The position numbers were made by a program, and so were the translations under genes. From Ligula intestinalis (taxonomy: Eukaryota; Platyhelminthes; Cestoda; Diphyllobothriidea; Diphyllobothriidae), in assembly GCA_036362985.1 (NCBI GenBank), contig JAYGXS010000003.1, positions 37,381,670 through 37,445,669 of the forward strand: a DNA stretch of 64,000 nt, written 5' to 3'. The notes beneath the pieces are model-generated. The model was not told the DNA's origin and searched no databases. It saw nothing but the letters and a program-made list of their open reading frames with translations. Positions 54,830 through 64,000 of this stretch are shown piece by piece. Every line of letters starts with the position of its first letter. The stretch's first letter is position 1.

Positions 54830-54925
54830 CTCTTAGCTCTGACGATGAACGCCAATAAGAGTGAAAGCTCAGACGGATAAAAGTATGATCCCAGTGGTCG
54901 GCACACCTTCTCCTTCTCTAGGTAG
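54830..54925 (+). mobile_element. Solo PLE-alpha terminal repeat with hammerhead-like boxes
   Basis: CTGACGATGAACGCC (54839), AGTGAAAGCTCAGACGG, ATAAAAGTATGATCCC and GGCACACCTTCTCCTTC. TCTGA and TCAGA form the outer stem. It stands 0.79 kb from the similar terminus at 54040, in the same orientation. No PLE ORF is recognisable between the two, so they may be the ends of one decayed element or two insertions. Confidence 0.65.
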
Positions 54926-57900
54926 AAGCATTTGGAATTAAATATTCACGCGTAGGTCGTGTTCAATCAAATACCTGTCGGCAGAGGTAACTGCAGTGAT
55001 TTGAAATGCGTTCTTCATCAGCAGTGGTATCTGTAGCTAGAGTTTTGTCCGTCTTTATATGGCTATCGTCTGCCTCAATTTACCATACTACTTCACGGCT
55101 TTTTTAAGGCCTATTTTTGGGTTTTGGGTGCTGATCCCGGTATTTAGGTGTATGCGGAGATCCCAACAGGAACAAATACCAAAAAGGACTGGGGAAACGT
55201 AAATCAACATCAGCCGTCGTAGTCGCTCAACAGCCCACAAAAACCCAAGTAAGGATGACTTGGGGAGGGGAACCCCACACAATCAGCAACTATTTTCAAG
55301 TTTTGGTTGTCTGCGCAGGCGGCTCTCGTTCTGCCATTCCAAAATATTTACAAGTGCAGGAGACTGGCGTTCACTAATGAGGCCCTATCAGGCATCAAGT
55401 CTGACAACGTGCTGGTAGCCGCTTAAGGCGCCTGAACGTGCTGGTCATTTCATTCAGGTTATTGTGTATCCCAAGTGTACAAAGTGTTCTAACTAAGGGG
55501 AAAAAAGACCGCATTCAGTGGCTTTTGTTTTGCAATTGAACCATTTCTTACCATTTTTAAGGTCCTACATGTTTTGAGGTATACAATTGTTTAATTAAGA
55601 ACCATATTCTCCTTTTTTAAGGAAAAAAAATGATAACAGCATACAACTTGTTGACGATTAGGTTATTGCAGTAAAATGTGCTTCGGAATTGCATTCCTGG
55701 AACTGTCTTCATAAAAACATGCTATTTTTCAAAATTCAAATAGAAAGCCCACTGAGATCTTAAGATGGGCTTGCCTTAAACGAACAGTGCGATAATGGTT
55801 TGTGCCAAAACTGCACTCTAAGATGAAACCTAATATGCTGAAAAATGAAAACGTTAACAATAAAGTTATAAATCCGCCGAAAACCCCTATTTTCTTGATT
55901 TTTCGTGTCTCGCATAGTCTACTGAAAGAAAGCCGTTTTAAGGTAGTTCAATAAAAGGAGTTTTTTAGTCAACCACTGATAATTTAAAAAAAATAACTGC
56001 GTGTAGAATATGAATTCCTAAAGTCGCATGAGTTTTAAACGGAAAAAAATCATTTCGAATGAATGCACCTCTTGTTTTTAGGTAAGTTTAAGTTTTAAAG
56101 CGTATTGAAAAAGACTGGCACAGCTAATAAAATTTCAATAAAATGTGTTTATAGCTCCAAAACTGCGTTGTGGTTCGTAATTTATTACGCACACTATTCT
56201 GCGCGAAATATAGACAGATCGGCCCTGAAAGCCTTTGATAATTCCGATTATAGCATGTGCTTGGTGATTGTATGGCATTTTTCTACTTCAAAATGATCCA
56301 GATAAACTGCTTTTCCTTTTTTCAATTTTTAAAATTCAAATTTCCTCTAGAGTGGTGTTTGTGAAATCTCGAATCATTCCAAAGTCCCTTCCCAACGACT
56401 CATACCGTAACAAGTTTTGTCGTAAAATATATGTTCCTGTATTTCCAAGTGATCCTTGGTCAATGCTTCTTAAATCATGCTTGCCACGTCGAAACGGATA
56501 TTTGATAGGATTATATAACATTCCCGTCTTACAACACACAAGATTTTTGCCCAATCCCAATCTCGGCTCACATCATTGGCATTTTCTCCCAAACTTTGCC
56601 TTCACATTTTCAAAGATATTTCAATGGCCCTGTTCGCCTTTCCTTTGGAAATTGCTCGGCTTCCTTCCTTCGTGGCAGGGATTTATTCGAGGCCACCAAA
56701 CTTTACTAGTTAAAATTTTGCTGAATTATACCAGCTAGAGGATTCCTTTCTGCCGTGGAAAGATCCTGGATGAAAGAAACAACTATCAACGTTTACTAAG
56801 CCTGAGTAGTGCGCAGATAAGTGGTCTGCGCATGTCTTAGACTTTTTTACGATTACCTATGACTAAGGATTTCCGATGGAATCCAAAACGTCAGGAAAAT
56901 AAAACTCTTGTTCCAGCCATCGCTTGTTCTTCATCTGGTTTACTAAGCCCTTTACTGCATGCATTAGTGGACGGTGATAGGTTAAAATAATATGTCTGCT
57001 TGAGTATTTTACCTCATGGAGGTCAACATGAAGTGTGACACCAACTACTATTCCTAACTTAAATAAGGTTTGGTTTTTGTGATGAAGGGTGCTAACGGCG
57101 TTTAAAATTAACCCAATCATAAAAGCATTTTTAAAGGCATCCAGATAAAATATAAAGCAATTTTATTTTGAAGGTAGTTGTGATTGTAAAAAAATGAATG
57201 TATAAATACACTTTGCAAACTTTGAATTGTATTGTGAGACTCCGGAAACTTAGGATTCAATAAGTATCGGTTATATTGTCCCTAGTGGTATGGTTAAACT
57301 TTCACAAAGTAAAAATATAATCAAGTTTTTACCAAGCTTTCCCATCATTTAATATTGTTAGCAAATAATTATGCAATCATTGGCAAAAGAAGAGCTAAGT
57401 CATGCTTATTATCACTAGAATAACCACAAGACACAGTCCTTTATATATGGCTTAACTTTAGGGCTCAAATTTTATCTGACACTAATAGAAAACAACCCAA
57501 TGCATTTTCGGACGTGCTTCTTTTTAGGAAAAAATATAACTGCATCATACGCTTTTAAATTAACCAAACTGGACAGGAATCAAAACGGAGAATGTGAATC
57601 CGAAATAAATCCTCTTGTAGCAATGCACCAGTCAAATCCCCGTGCTGAGGTTATGAACTAGTGGTTAAACAGCTCGGGTAGAATGGCTATCAGGCAGTCA
57701 TTCAATCAACCAGCAAGTCCAATTACCCCACACGTAAACGAATTTGAGAACTCACCTTACCAGTGAGTCACAGAGCCAAGATGGCTGGCAACATTCTCTC
57801 ACACACCTTGGGCTGTGAGATCCGACAATTGCAGACTCAACTGCAAAATATGGCAGTCGTCCGGCGACCGAAGTGGATGCTGCGAATTCACCCAGATAAC

Positions 57901-59679
57901 CGAAATTACAAGGAATCACGTAAACGCACAACGACACACGCACGAGCAAATTCCACAATGCTCTCACCACGTGCAAATCGGCACACGCCAAATAACAATT
58001 TTCCTTTGACAACTTTGTTCGTTTAGGCTACATGCATGTCGTACTTTTACAATTGAATGTGAATACGTTCTGCCCTTCAATTTGCATCGCTGTTTGGTTC
58101 CACAAATGTGCCGCGGTAAACTTAGTATTGTGTGCTTAAAGAGCATCACATGGCTAACAGTAGATCAGACCTTCAATTTATCCTGCGCACTTATTACATT
58201 TTCCTCAAATTTCCGTATAACGTCATCGATAATGCGTAGACTTTAAATATTATATTTGGCTATTGGAGAATGGTCAAACTGCAGAAGACGATGTAAGTTC
58301 TCAATGAAGTGGACGGCTACAACAGGATTATAGTAAAATTTTCATTCTGCAGCTGGATATGAGTGATCCAGCTTCAAAAACACGTGGTTGAAATTCGGAA
58401 ATTTTAAACTTATCCTTTTGCCCATTTGGCTCTGAACTTTCGAATGCTCTTTTGTTCAGATGTTTCAAACATAAACGGAAGGCCAAAATGTTTGTAAAGT
58501 GAATAATATTTTAATCCTTCGTGTTTTACTTGTGGACGGAAATTCTACTTTTCAGTACACCGCGGTAGTAACTTATCAACAAAATGTCACAGTTGACTTA
58601 ATACTTCGTAACGTAAGTATATAGCTACATTTGTAGTACTGTAGTACTAAAAAGGGTTCCCTTAATAGCCCGACTAAATGACCATTTGTCTGCAGTTGTT
58701 AAGAAAACGTTTCTGGTGTTCGCAGCTTAACTTATTAATCGGTAAAAGAAAGCGAAACTATCAATCTGATGAGTTGACCAACATCGAAGTGCCTAGTAGC
58801 AAGTCTCAATCTGGCATTCTATTTCTGAAGCAGGAAAAAGGGTGCGTGAGAGTTGATTTTGAAAATGGGGGCATTTTGGCACACTTTTTTACATGCAATT
58901 CAAAACATGCATAGATTTTATCAACATAAGTGCTACATGTAGGTTTTTGGAAAGTTAACTTAGTTCAAAACATCTGCATTTCTGTGATAAAACACCGCAT
59001 TGATCACTAAATACTCGTGGTTTGCCAGTAGGGGTCTCCAATTGTCCTTGTTTTCAGATGCCGACAAAGAAGTAAAGCAGCAATTCCAACTTTTTCTTTG
59101 CAAGGTTATTAGGCTTATTTTATAGAAGTCGCAGTTTTTGCGTGGTATACATAATTGTTAACCCCGTGTTAGTGAATTAACAAACCGACAAAGGAGGTTG
59201 ACCAATACCCGGATGAGGTAAAGTTTAATGTGTTTCCCTCCAACAAAATAAATTACACGTTAATTTTGTAAAATTAAACTACTCGGTGGACGAGAAATAC
59301 GTTATTTAGATGTTTAGGCAGTTTTCTATGCAAGTAAATATCCCAGATCACATCTGCGCACTTACGTGGGTTCTTATATAATGGGACGTTATTCTGAACG
59401 TAAACGGTTTTCTACGGCGAACTTTACCAAATATTATTCTTAACTTTCGTCCCACAAAAGCCAAGTCAGAAAAATTTGCGTGACTATGAATAAAAAGATG
59501 CTGTTATCTTTGTAAAACGCTGATCTCTTTATCTTTAATACCTTGTATTCTAAAGCTTGGTAATAATATCGATGAGAAACATCTTCAGTACAGTAAAAAA
59601 TGTTGGCAATTATCTAAAGGACCTATCTTTTTAAATTTTACCCTGTATTAATGCATTTCTTAGACACTTTGATACCAAA
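54926..59679. other. AT-rich, no recognised feature
   Basis: The longest ORF is 56268-56738 (+, 156 aa, aromatic-rich). Its reverse strand also has a 74-aa ORF. No domain is recognised and the sequence is typical of AT-rich chance ORFs. 57763-58026 (+, 87 aa) is basic and equally unassigned. Confidence 0.4.
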
Positions 59680-59740
59680 ATGGAGAGAAAAGGCATTCGC
59701 TCGTCTTCCCCTTCATAAATATGCACTGAAATGAATCCTC
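59680..59740 (+). mobile_element. Degenerate CR1-like LINE 3' tail
   Basis: ACCAAAATGGAGAGAAAAGGC, ATTCGCTCGTCTTCCCCTTC and ATAAATATGCACTGAAATG correspond to the end of the LINE at 23609-23661 (ACCAATAGGGAGTTCAAAGGC, ATTCGCTTATCCTTCCC, ATAAACTGATACTGA). Only the last 60 bp are left. Confidence 0.55.
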
Positions 59741-61154
59741 GATGTAGGCCATAACCACACAAAGCATGAAAACTCCGAAGACAACGTATTCTGAACGTTT
59801 ATCGATTTGCATTTTTTCGCAAGTTTATATATAGTTACAATGAATATGTTGGTGTGTAAGAGCTTGCAATAAAATTACATAATTCTGAAGTATGTTGGTA
59901 GCGCGTTTTCACTCATAGAATGTGACGGCCAATTGAGGCAAGAGAAAACGCTCTCCAAATAAACAGAAGATGCTTTTCATTTGAAGTGGAAACACTGGCA
60001 GTATCACTTAAAGCGGAACGCGAACTTGCAAATTGTTCCATTTTTTCACAAGCTCATTTTTGGAACAGACGAGAGACACGCCACGAACCTATGAAGCGCA
60101 CTCACAAGACACATTTTGAAAGGAAAACTTTAAAAGGTTTCTAGTTGGCTGTATGCTATTCAACTTAGACCGGCGGATGAGACGCCAGCACTTTCAGTAA
60201 CACAACTGAATGTTTACGTGGACTTAGAAATACGATCCAACTTGTTACACAGCGATAAAAGCCGTCCGAGAACGCAGTATAAAAATTAAAAAAGGTATTT
60301 TCCTCCGTTTAATTTTTCAGCTATTCACTTCGTGCAATGGCAATAACAACAACAATGACATCGAACACCATTAACTTTTTATGAACCATTCAATCAGCCC
60401 CCATGATCACATTAAGTCTTCTGTGGATATAGCAAACATAAAAAAGAAGAGCTAGAGTCTTTGCAGAGAAATTCGTATGCTGGTGATTGTATTTGCCGAT
60501 AAAGCCCCCACTGACTAGTCACTCGACAAAACACCCAACCAAAACGCTTTTCCGGGAACTTGCCGCCCATAAAAACAAACTAGAGTAATTTTTTGACTAA
60601 TGCATCCCCGATAAAGCAATATCGACAAAGTGTGAATAACATTCGTGTGACAATTGTGCAAAACACTATGAAAAGTCAAACAGTTGGCTGGACACTTATT
60701 TCGCACTTCACTCATCGGTAGAGGAAATTTTTAGACGCTGTTTTGATTTTATCGTTAACAGTACATAGAAGTTTGCGAATGCGTATAATGTGTAATTCAA
60801 ACACTGATTTTTAACTATTTTAAGGAAATTTTGTCCCTTCGACTACTGTCGTGCCTTTTATCACACATCACGTTTTACAAACGAACTAAAGTCAAACTAT
60901 GTTCCCGCGTCCTAATGCAGTTAAAAGTCGTTCATTACTGATAAACTGTTCTGCTCGACGCATTTGGACCATTTCCGACGTTATTATATGCTCTCGGAAA
61001 GTATATTATTCGTGAATCAAATCGATTAATAGGCACACAGTTGTGTAAAAACCTTTATATTATGCAGCATTCATAACCAACTGACACCAGAAAGACTGTA
61101 AACTGCCCACTCATTAGCGGCTCGTGGCACTCCTCCCGAGAATGCACTATTCCG
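59741..61154. other. AT-rich, no recognised feature
   Basis: No ORF above 71 aa; nothing shared with other parts of the window. Confidence 0.4.
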
Positions 61155-61450
61155 ACGTGCATTAACTAGAACATGTGTGCCCAATCTGTCGCATATGCAA
61201 TTCACCAACATCGACAATTCGCCGTAGAATGACAGCACGAAGAAAAAAGCTTGTGAAGAAGTGAAAATGGAGAAGTTGAAAGCCAATCTATCTCCATAGT
61301 TGATGTGAATGTCGTGAAAAAATTGACTTGTTAGTATTACATTATCTTTGTCCTTTTAAAATGACCCTTCATTTACCTTACCATCTGCTCTCCGTGAATG
61401 GAGCCGTTTTTGCTGAAAATTCAGGTTTGTAAAATCCTCAATATAGCATT
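61155..61450 (+). repeat. Three-copy repeat R3, copy 3
   Basis: Plus-strand counterpart of 52494-52800: CCAATCTGTCGCATATGCAATTC, CAACATCGACAATTCGCCG, TGAAGAAGTGAAAATGGAG, an open end (EKLKANLSP, stop) and GTGAATGGAGCCGTTTTTGC. It ends CCTCAATATAGCATTATC and runs into a TC array. Confidence 0.8.
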
Positions 61451-61451
61451 A

Positions 61452-61468
61452 TCTCTCTCTCTCTCTCT
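61452..61468. repeat. (TC)n microsatellite
   Basis: About eight TC units directly after R3 copy 3. The other two R3 copies end in CTT-rich sequence at the same point, so the array is likely the element tail. Confidence 0.9.
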
Positions 61469-61879
61469 GTACTACTGAGTGGTATTGTAGCCCTATTGGA
61501 GCAAAAACTGACAGATAAGAGCATATGTAGAGATTCCGGCAAATTCTGTTCGAGTTTTAAGCCTATCGTTAATGTCCATATTTTACTGAAAAAGGCAAAT
61601 GCATATTTTACTGGCACCTCTTCGCAGTCCGGAGTCCCTGTTGTGCCTTAAGAGGTCGTACACAGTCGACAACTTACTATCTCGCAATACAAACATGTAA
61701 AAAACGTCAGAAGTAGAAAAAAGATGGTACAAATTAAGTTTTTCACCCAGCTAAGACACCCTTAGCCCCCTAATCCTGTGGTTACATTTAGATTTATTTG
61801 TTTTAGTGTAGTTTTTAGTTTATAAGACAGTTAACTTTACCTTTAGTTAAAAATAAACTAAATCTTTATTGGATAAAAA

Positions 61880-62105
61880 CTGATAATTTTAAAGTCAGTT
61901 TCTGGCACACGTATGTATTCAGCAACTCGTCATCAGGCCAAACATTTGCAGGGGAAAATGAAAGCTGTACATAACAAATGAAGTTTGAAAATGTAAAAAA
62001 ACAATACCTGCTATGCATGGCTATCATTTTCCCCTGTAAATATTTGGCCCGATGACGATTTGCTGAAAAATCAATGTTTGCCATAAACTGCCTTTTAAAA
62101 TTAAC
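61880..62105. mobile_element. Inverted pair of PLE-beta tails
   Basis: CAGCAACTCGTCATCAGGCC at 61920 and AAACATTTGCAGGGGAAAATG are mirrored by CATTTTCCCCTGTAAATATTTGG and CCCGATGACGATTTGCTG near 62018-62058. The arms extend outward to TAATTTTAAAG at 61884 and CTTTTAAAATTAA at 62093, about 85 bp each. The GGCCTGATGACGA block identifies them as PLE-beta 3' ends. Confidence 0.8.
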
Positions 62106-62109
62106 CATG

Positions 62110-63180
62110 GGACTATTTACGGAACTTAAATAAAACTGATAAGTCGTATTGGCAAACAATTTTTTTCGGTCCCTGATCTTCAGGCCGGTACAATAAAGTG
62201 GCCAGTTATGAGCAGTGTTTATACAGTCCTCAGATTAGGGGGGAGTTTATTTAGTTATCTCGGTGTTCCCTTTATCTAATGCATGCAGGCTGGCACCAGC
62301 GTGTTGAGGACGTAGGATGCGGAGCAGAGGAAAGAAGGTGGGGGACGTTTTGAAAGTCAGCGGTTTGAATTCCGTACGCCAGACGCTAAGTGTACGTTTG
62401 ACTACTCTCTGTGTCTTCGTGTGTCACAAAGGCTGTCGTTGCAACAGAAGAGAAAACAAATTTATTCATAAGACTGCCTTTTTTGGGAGGCACAGCAAAG
62501 CGATGGTGACGCTTTAGGACGGCAGTCACGAGTGCCATTCCGGCGACAACCTTACGCGCATTTTTGACTTACTCTCCTGTTCTACGGAGGGAGGGTAAAG
62601 AGCACATCAATATGCATTCATTCCTTCACCTGCTTCAGTGGAGCGGAATATATTGGCCAAACAGCGCGAAGTTTGGAGAAGAGGGTACACCAACACTTAG
62701 CAGTCTGCTTCGACAAAGGGTAGAATCGACCGATTATAAGTTCAATCCGCGCTCATTTAATCGATACGAACCGCCAAGTTGACGCGAGACAGGCCTTTTA
62801 AGTCATACACCCCACTCTAAAGGTCTGCGCAAAGGGATGCTAGCCACAGCCTAAGTAGCGCAATCCGTTTAACGAAACTCACTCACAGTCGCCAAAAAGG
62901 CGCTGATACAAGCAGTTTGCCTCTCTTGGCCACCTGCACGAGTGGATCTCACGCCGTCAGACGACTCGCCATCCGAAACCAAGCCATACGAAGACACGGA
63001 GAGTAGTCATACGCATACAAAGCGTATGACGTACAGAATTCAAACCGCTGACATTGAAAATATCCCCCTTCACTCCCCTACGCTCCGCGCCCAACGGCCT
63101 CATCATGCTGACACTAGTATGCATGAGACGAGGAAACACCGAGACGACTAATCACATCCTCTTCCCATCCCGAGGACAAT
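62110..63180. mobile_element. PLE-beta copy 3: endonuclease fragment between inverted 3' arms
   Basis: The left arm (about 62115-62430, element reading on the minus strand) contains GTCCTCAACACGCTGGTGCC and GACTACTCTC/GAGAGTAGTC. The right arm (62988-63170, plus strand) contains GAGAGTAGTC, AATTCAAACCGCTGACATTG and CCTCATCATGCTG. These arms are reverse complements over about 180 bp. Between them on the plus strand is the C-terminal PLE-beta part: NKFIHKTAFFGRHSKAMV (about 62455), HSFLHLLQWSGIYWPNSAKF-type frame (62612) and MLATA ... CLSWP (62838-62930). Only the nuclease C-terminus is left, as in the PLE-alpha foldback at 24.5 kb. Confidence 0.8.
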
Positions 63181-63574
63181 GTGAACCCTGCGCATAACGG
63201 AACGTGTTACTGTAAATGCAGTTGTACCGACCTGAAGAAGAATGACTGACAACAATTCTTTGCTTATGTGACTTTTTTAAATGAATAAAACTAAAAGCAC
63301 CATAGGACTAGGACCTAGGAGTATCTAAACTGGGCGACCATTTTGCCTTTTACCAAATCATGTCTACGTCGGTCTGAGATCATTAATCAGGCAGGGGAGC
63401 TGAGTTTGTTTATGGACAAGCGGTGAGTGCCCAGTTGCAGGTGTATGCATGATCACCCGCTGGTCATCCTCTGACGGAGTTTTCGCCTCTTTCCACACAG
63501 GCAATGCTCGACATTTTAGGCATTATCTTGTTTCGGCCTTTTGCCTTTTCATAGTTTCGTGTGCTTGATCGCAA
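63181..63574. other. No recognised feature
   Basis: Nothing recognised apart from possible residual PLE-beta 3' UTR in the first 100 bp. Confidence 0.35.
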
Positions 63575-63991
63575 CAGTCAGCCACTTTACAGTTGGTCTG
63601 GGAAAACGTTAGGAATGGTAAGTAGGCATGCACCAACAGAGGAGACAAACTTGTAGAAGACAATTGACTCTGCCAGGGGAGGAAGCGAACGCATTCTGCT
63701 AGGGGATGCTCCGTTGTGTTCTGTACCACAGGGGTGGGGAAGGGGAAGTGTAGGATTATATGAATAGAATATAGGCAGCAGGATACAAATGCAAGTAGGC
63801 AGGAAGGCATGGGAGACTAAAAGCAGATAAAGGGAAAAACGCAGATGAGCGTATTTGGGAAGGACTTTGGCAGGAGGGTAGAAAAAGCAGGGAGAAAAGC
63901 AAGCGTTATTCGTGCCAACCGATGGGCAAAGAAGTAGCCGTTGATGGAGACCAGATAGAATGCAAAGGAGAACTGACAAAAGAAGCCACAA
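63575..63991 (-). repeat. C/T-rich dispersed repeat, copy 2 (inverted partner at 815-1272)
   Basis: The reverse complement matches 815-1272. The minus strand is open for 134 aa (63991-63587: LLLCPSVGTNNACF and TCICILLPIFYS correspond to LLLCPSVGTNYACL and TCILLSFFSLF in copy 1) and, in another frame, for 95 aa (VQNTTEHPLAEC). The same frames being open in both copies hints at a once-coding sequence, but no domain is recognised. The copy may continue past the window edge. Confidence 0.6.
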
Positions 63992-64000
63992 GGTAAGTAA

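Noticed and set aside
56268..56738. 156-aa ORF as a host gene
   Set aside because: Rich in Phe/Leu/Pro from AT-rich codons, an antisense ORF is also present, no domain, no splice or promoter support.
1..64000. CRISPR arrays, operons or bacterial defence systems
   Set aside because: No regularly spaced short repeats with unique spacers, no bacterial gene organisation; all content points to an animal genome.

Overview
The window looks like repeat-filled, non-coding nuclear DNA from a metazoan, most plausibly a flatworm (a diphyllobothriid-type tapeworm is my best guess, about 50% sure). The reasons are: no bacterial-style operons or ribosome binding sites; no long intact host ORF; tRNA-derived SINEs; a CR1-like LINE with the C-terminal block (GTLPYESRLS / SYRQ.RGDLI) I associate with flatworm LINEs; and Penelope-like elements (PLEs) with GIY-YIG-type C-termini. 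A run of ten Ns at 9513-9522 shows it is a draft scaffold. I found no host protein-coding gene, rRNA or functional tRNA that I can support.

Layout. 0.8-1.3 kb: a C/T-rich repeat that returns inverted at 63.6-64.0 kb. 1.7-13 kb: two SINE families (SINE-1 with terminal direct repeats, SINE-2 in several head-to-head copies), with truncated minus-strand CR1-like LINE ends at 2.4-4.0 kb. 19.8-23.7 kb: a nearly full-length but decayed CR1-like LINE on the plus strand (ORF1, an endonuclease that is still open, a broken reverse transcriptase, and an (ACTGAT)n tail). 24.4-28.3 kb: a foldback PLE fragment, then a Gypsy-type integrase on the minus strand that appears to be split by a PLE on the plus strand. 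30.5-33.4 kb: a 0.75 kb segment present twice at a spacing of about 2.15 kb. 34.5-35.4 kb: an internally deleted Helitron with a textbook 3' hairpin and CTAG end. 37.7-38.9, 41.8-43.8 and 62.1-63.2 kb: three copies of a second PLE family; the first is interrupted by a palindromic insertion with a 10-bp target-site duplication. 50.0-51.7 kb: a decayed hAT/ZBED5-like transposase relative. The rest is mostly AT-rich DNA with solo PLE termini and a three-copy 0.2-0.3 kb repeat (11.4, 52.5 and 61.2 kb).

How it fits together. The coherent story is a graveyard dominated by target-primed elements. Two PLE families (called alpha and beta here) left coding fragments and terminal repeats at about ten places, and at five of them the element's own end occurs as an inverted pair, so the insertion folds back on itself. 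The PLE termini carry hammerhead-like cores (CTGA.GA ... GAAA). I see no intact autonomous element, and nothing I can defend as a wholly new coding system. The most unusual material is the repeated foldback PLE architecture, the palindromic insertion with its TSD, the terminal-direct-repeat SINE-1, and the unidentified 2.15 kb-spaced duplication.
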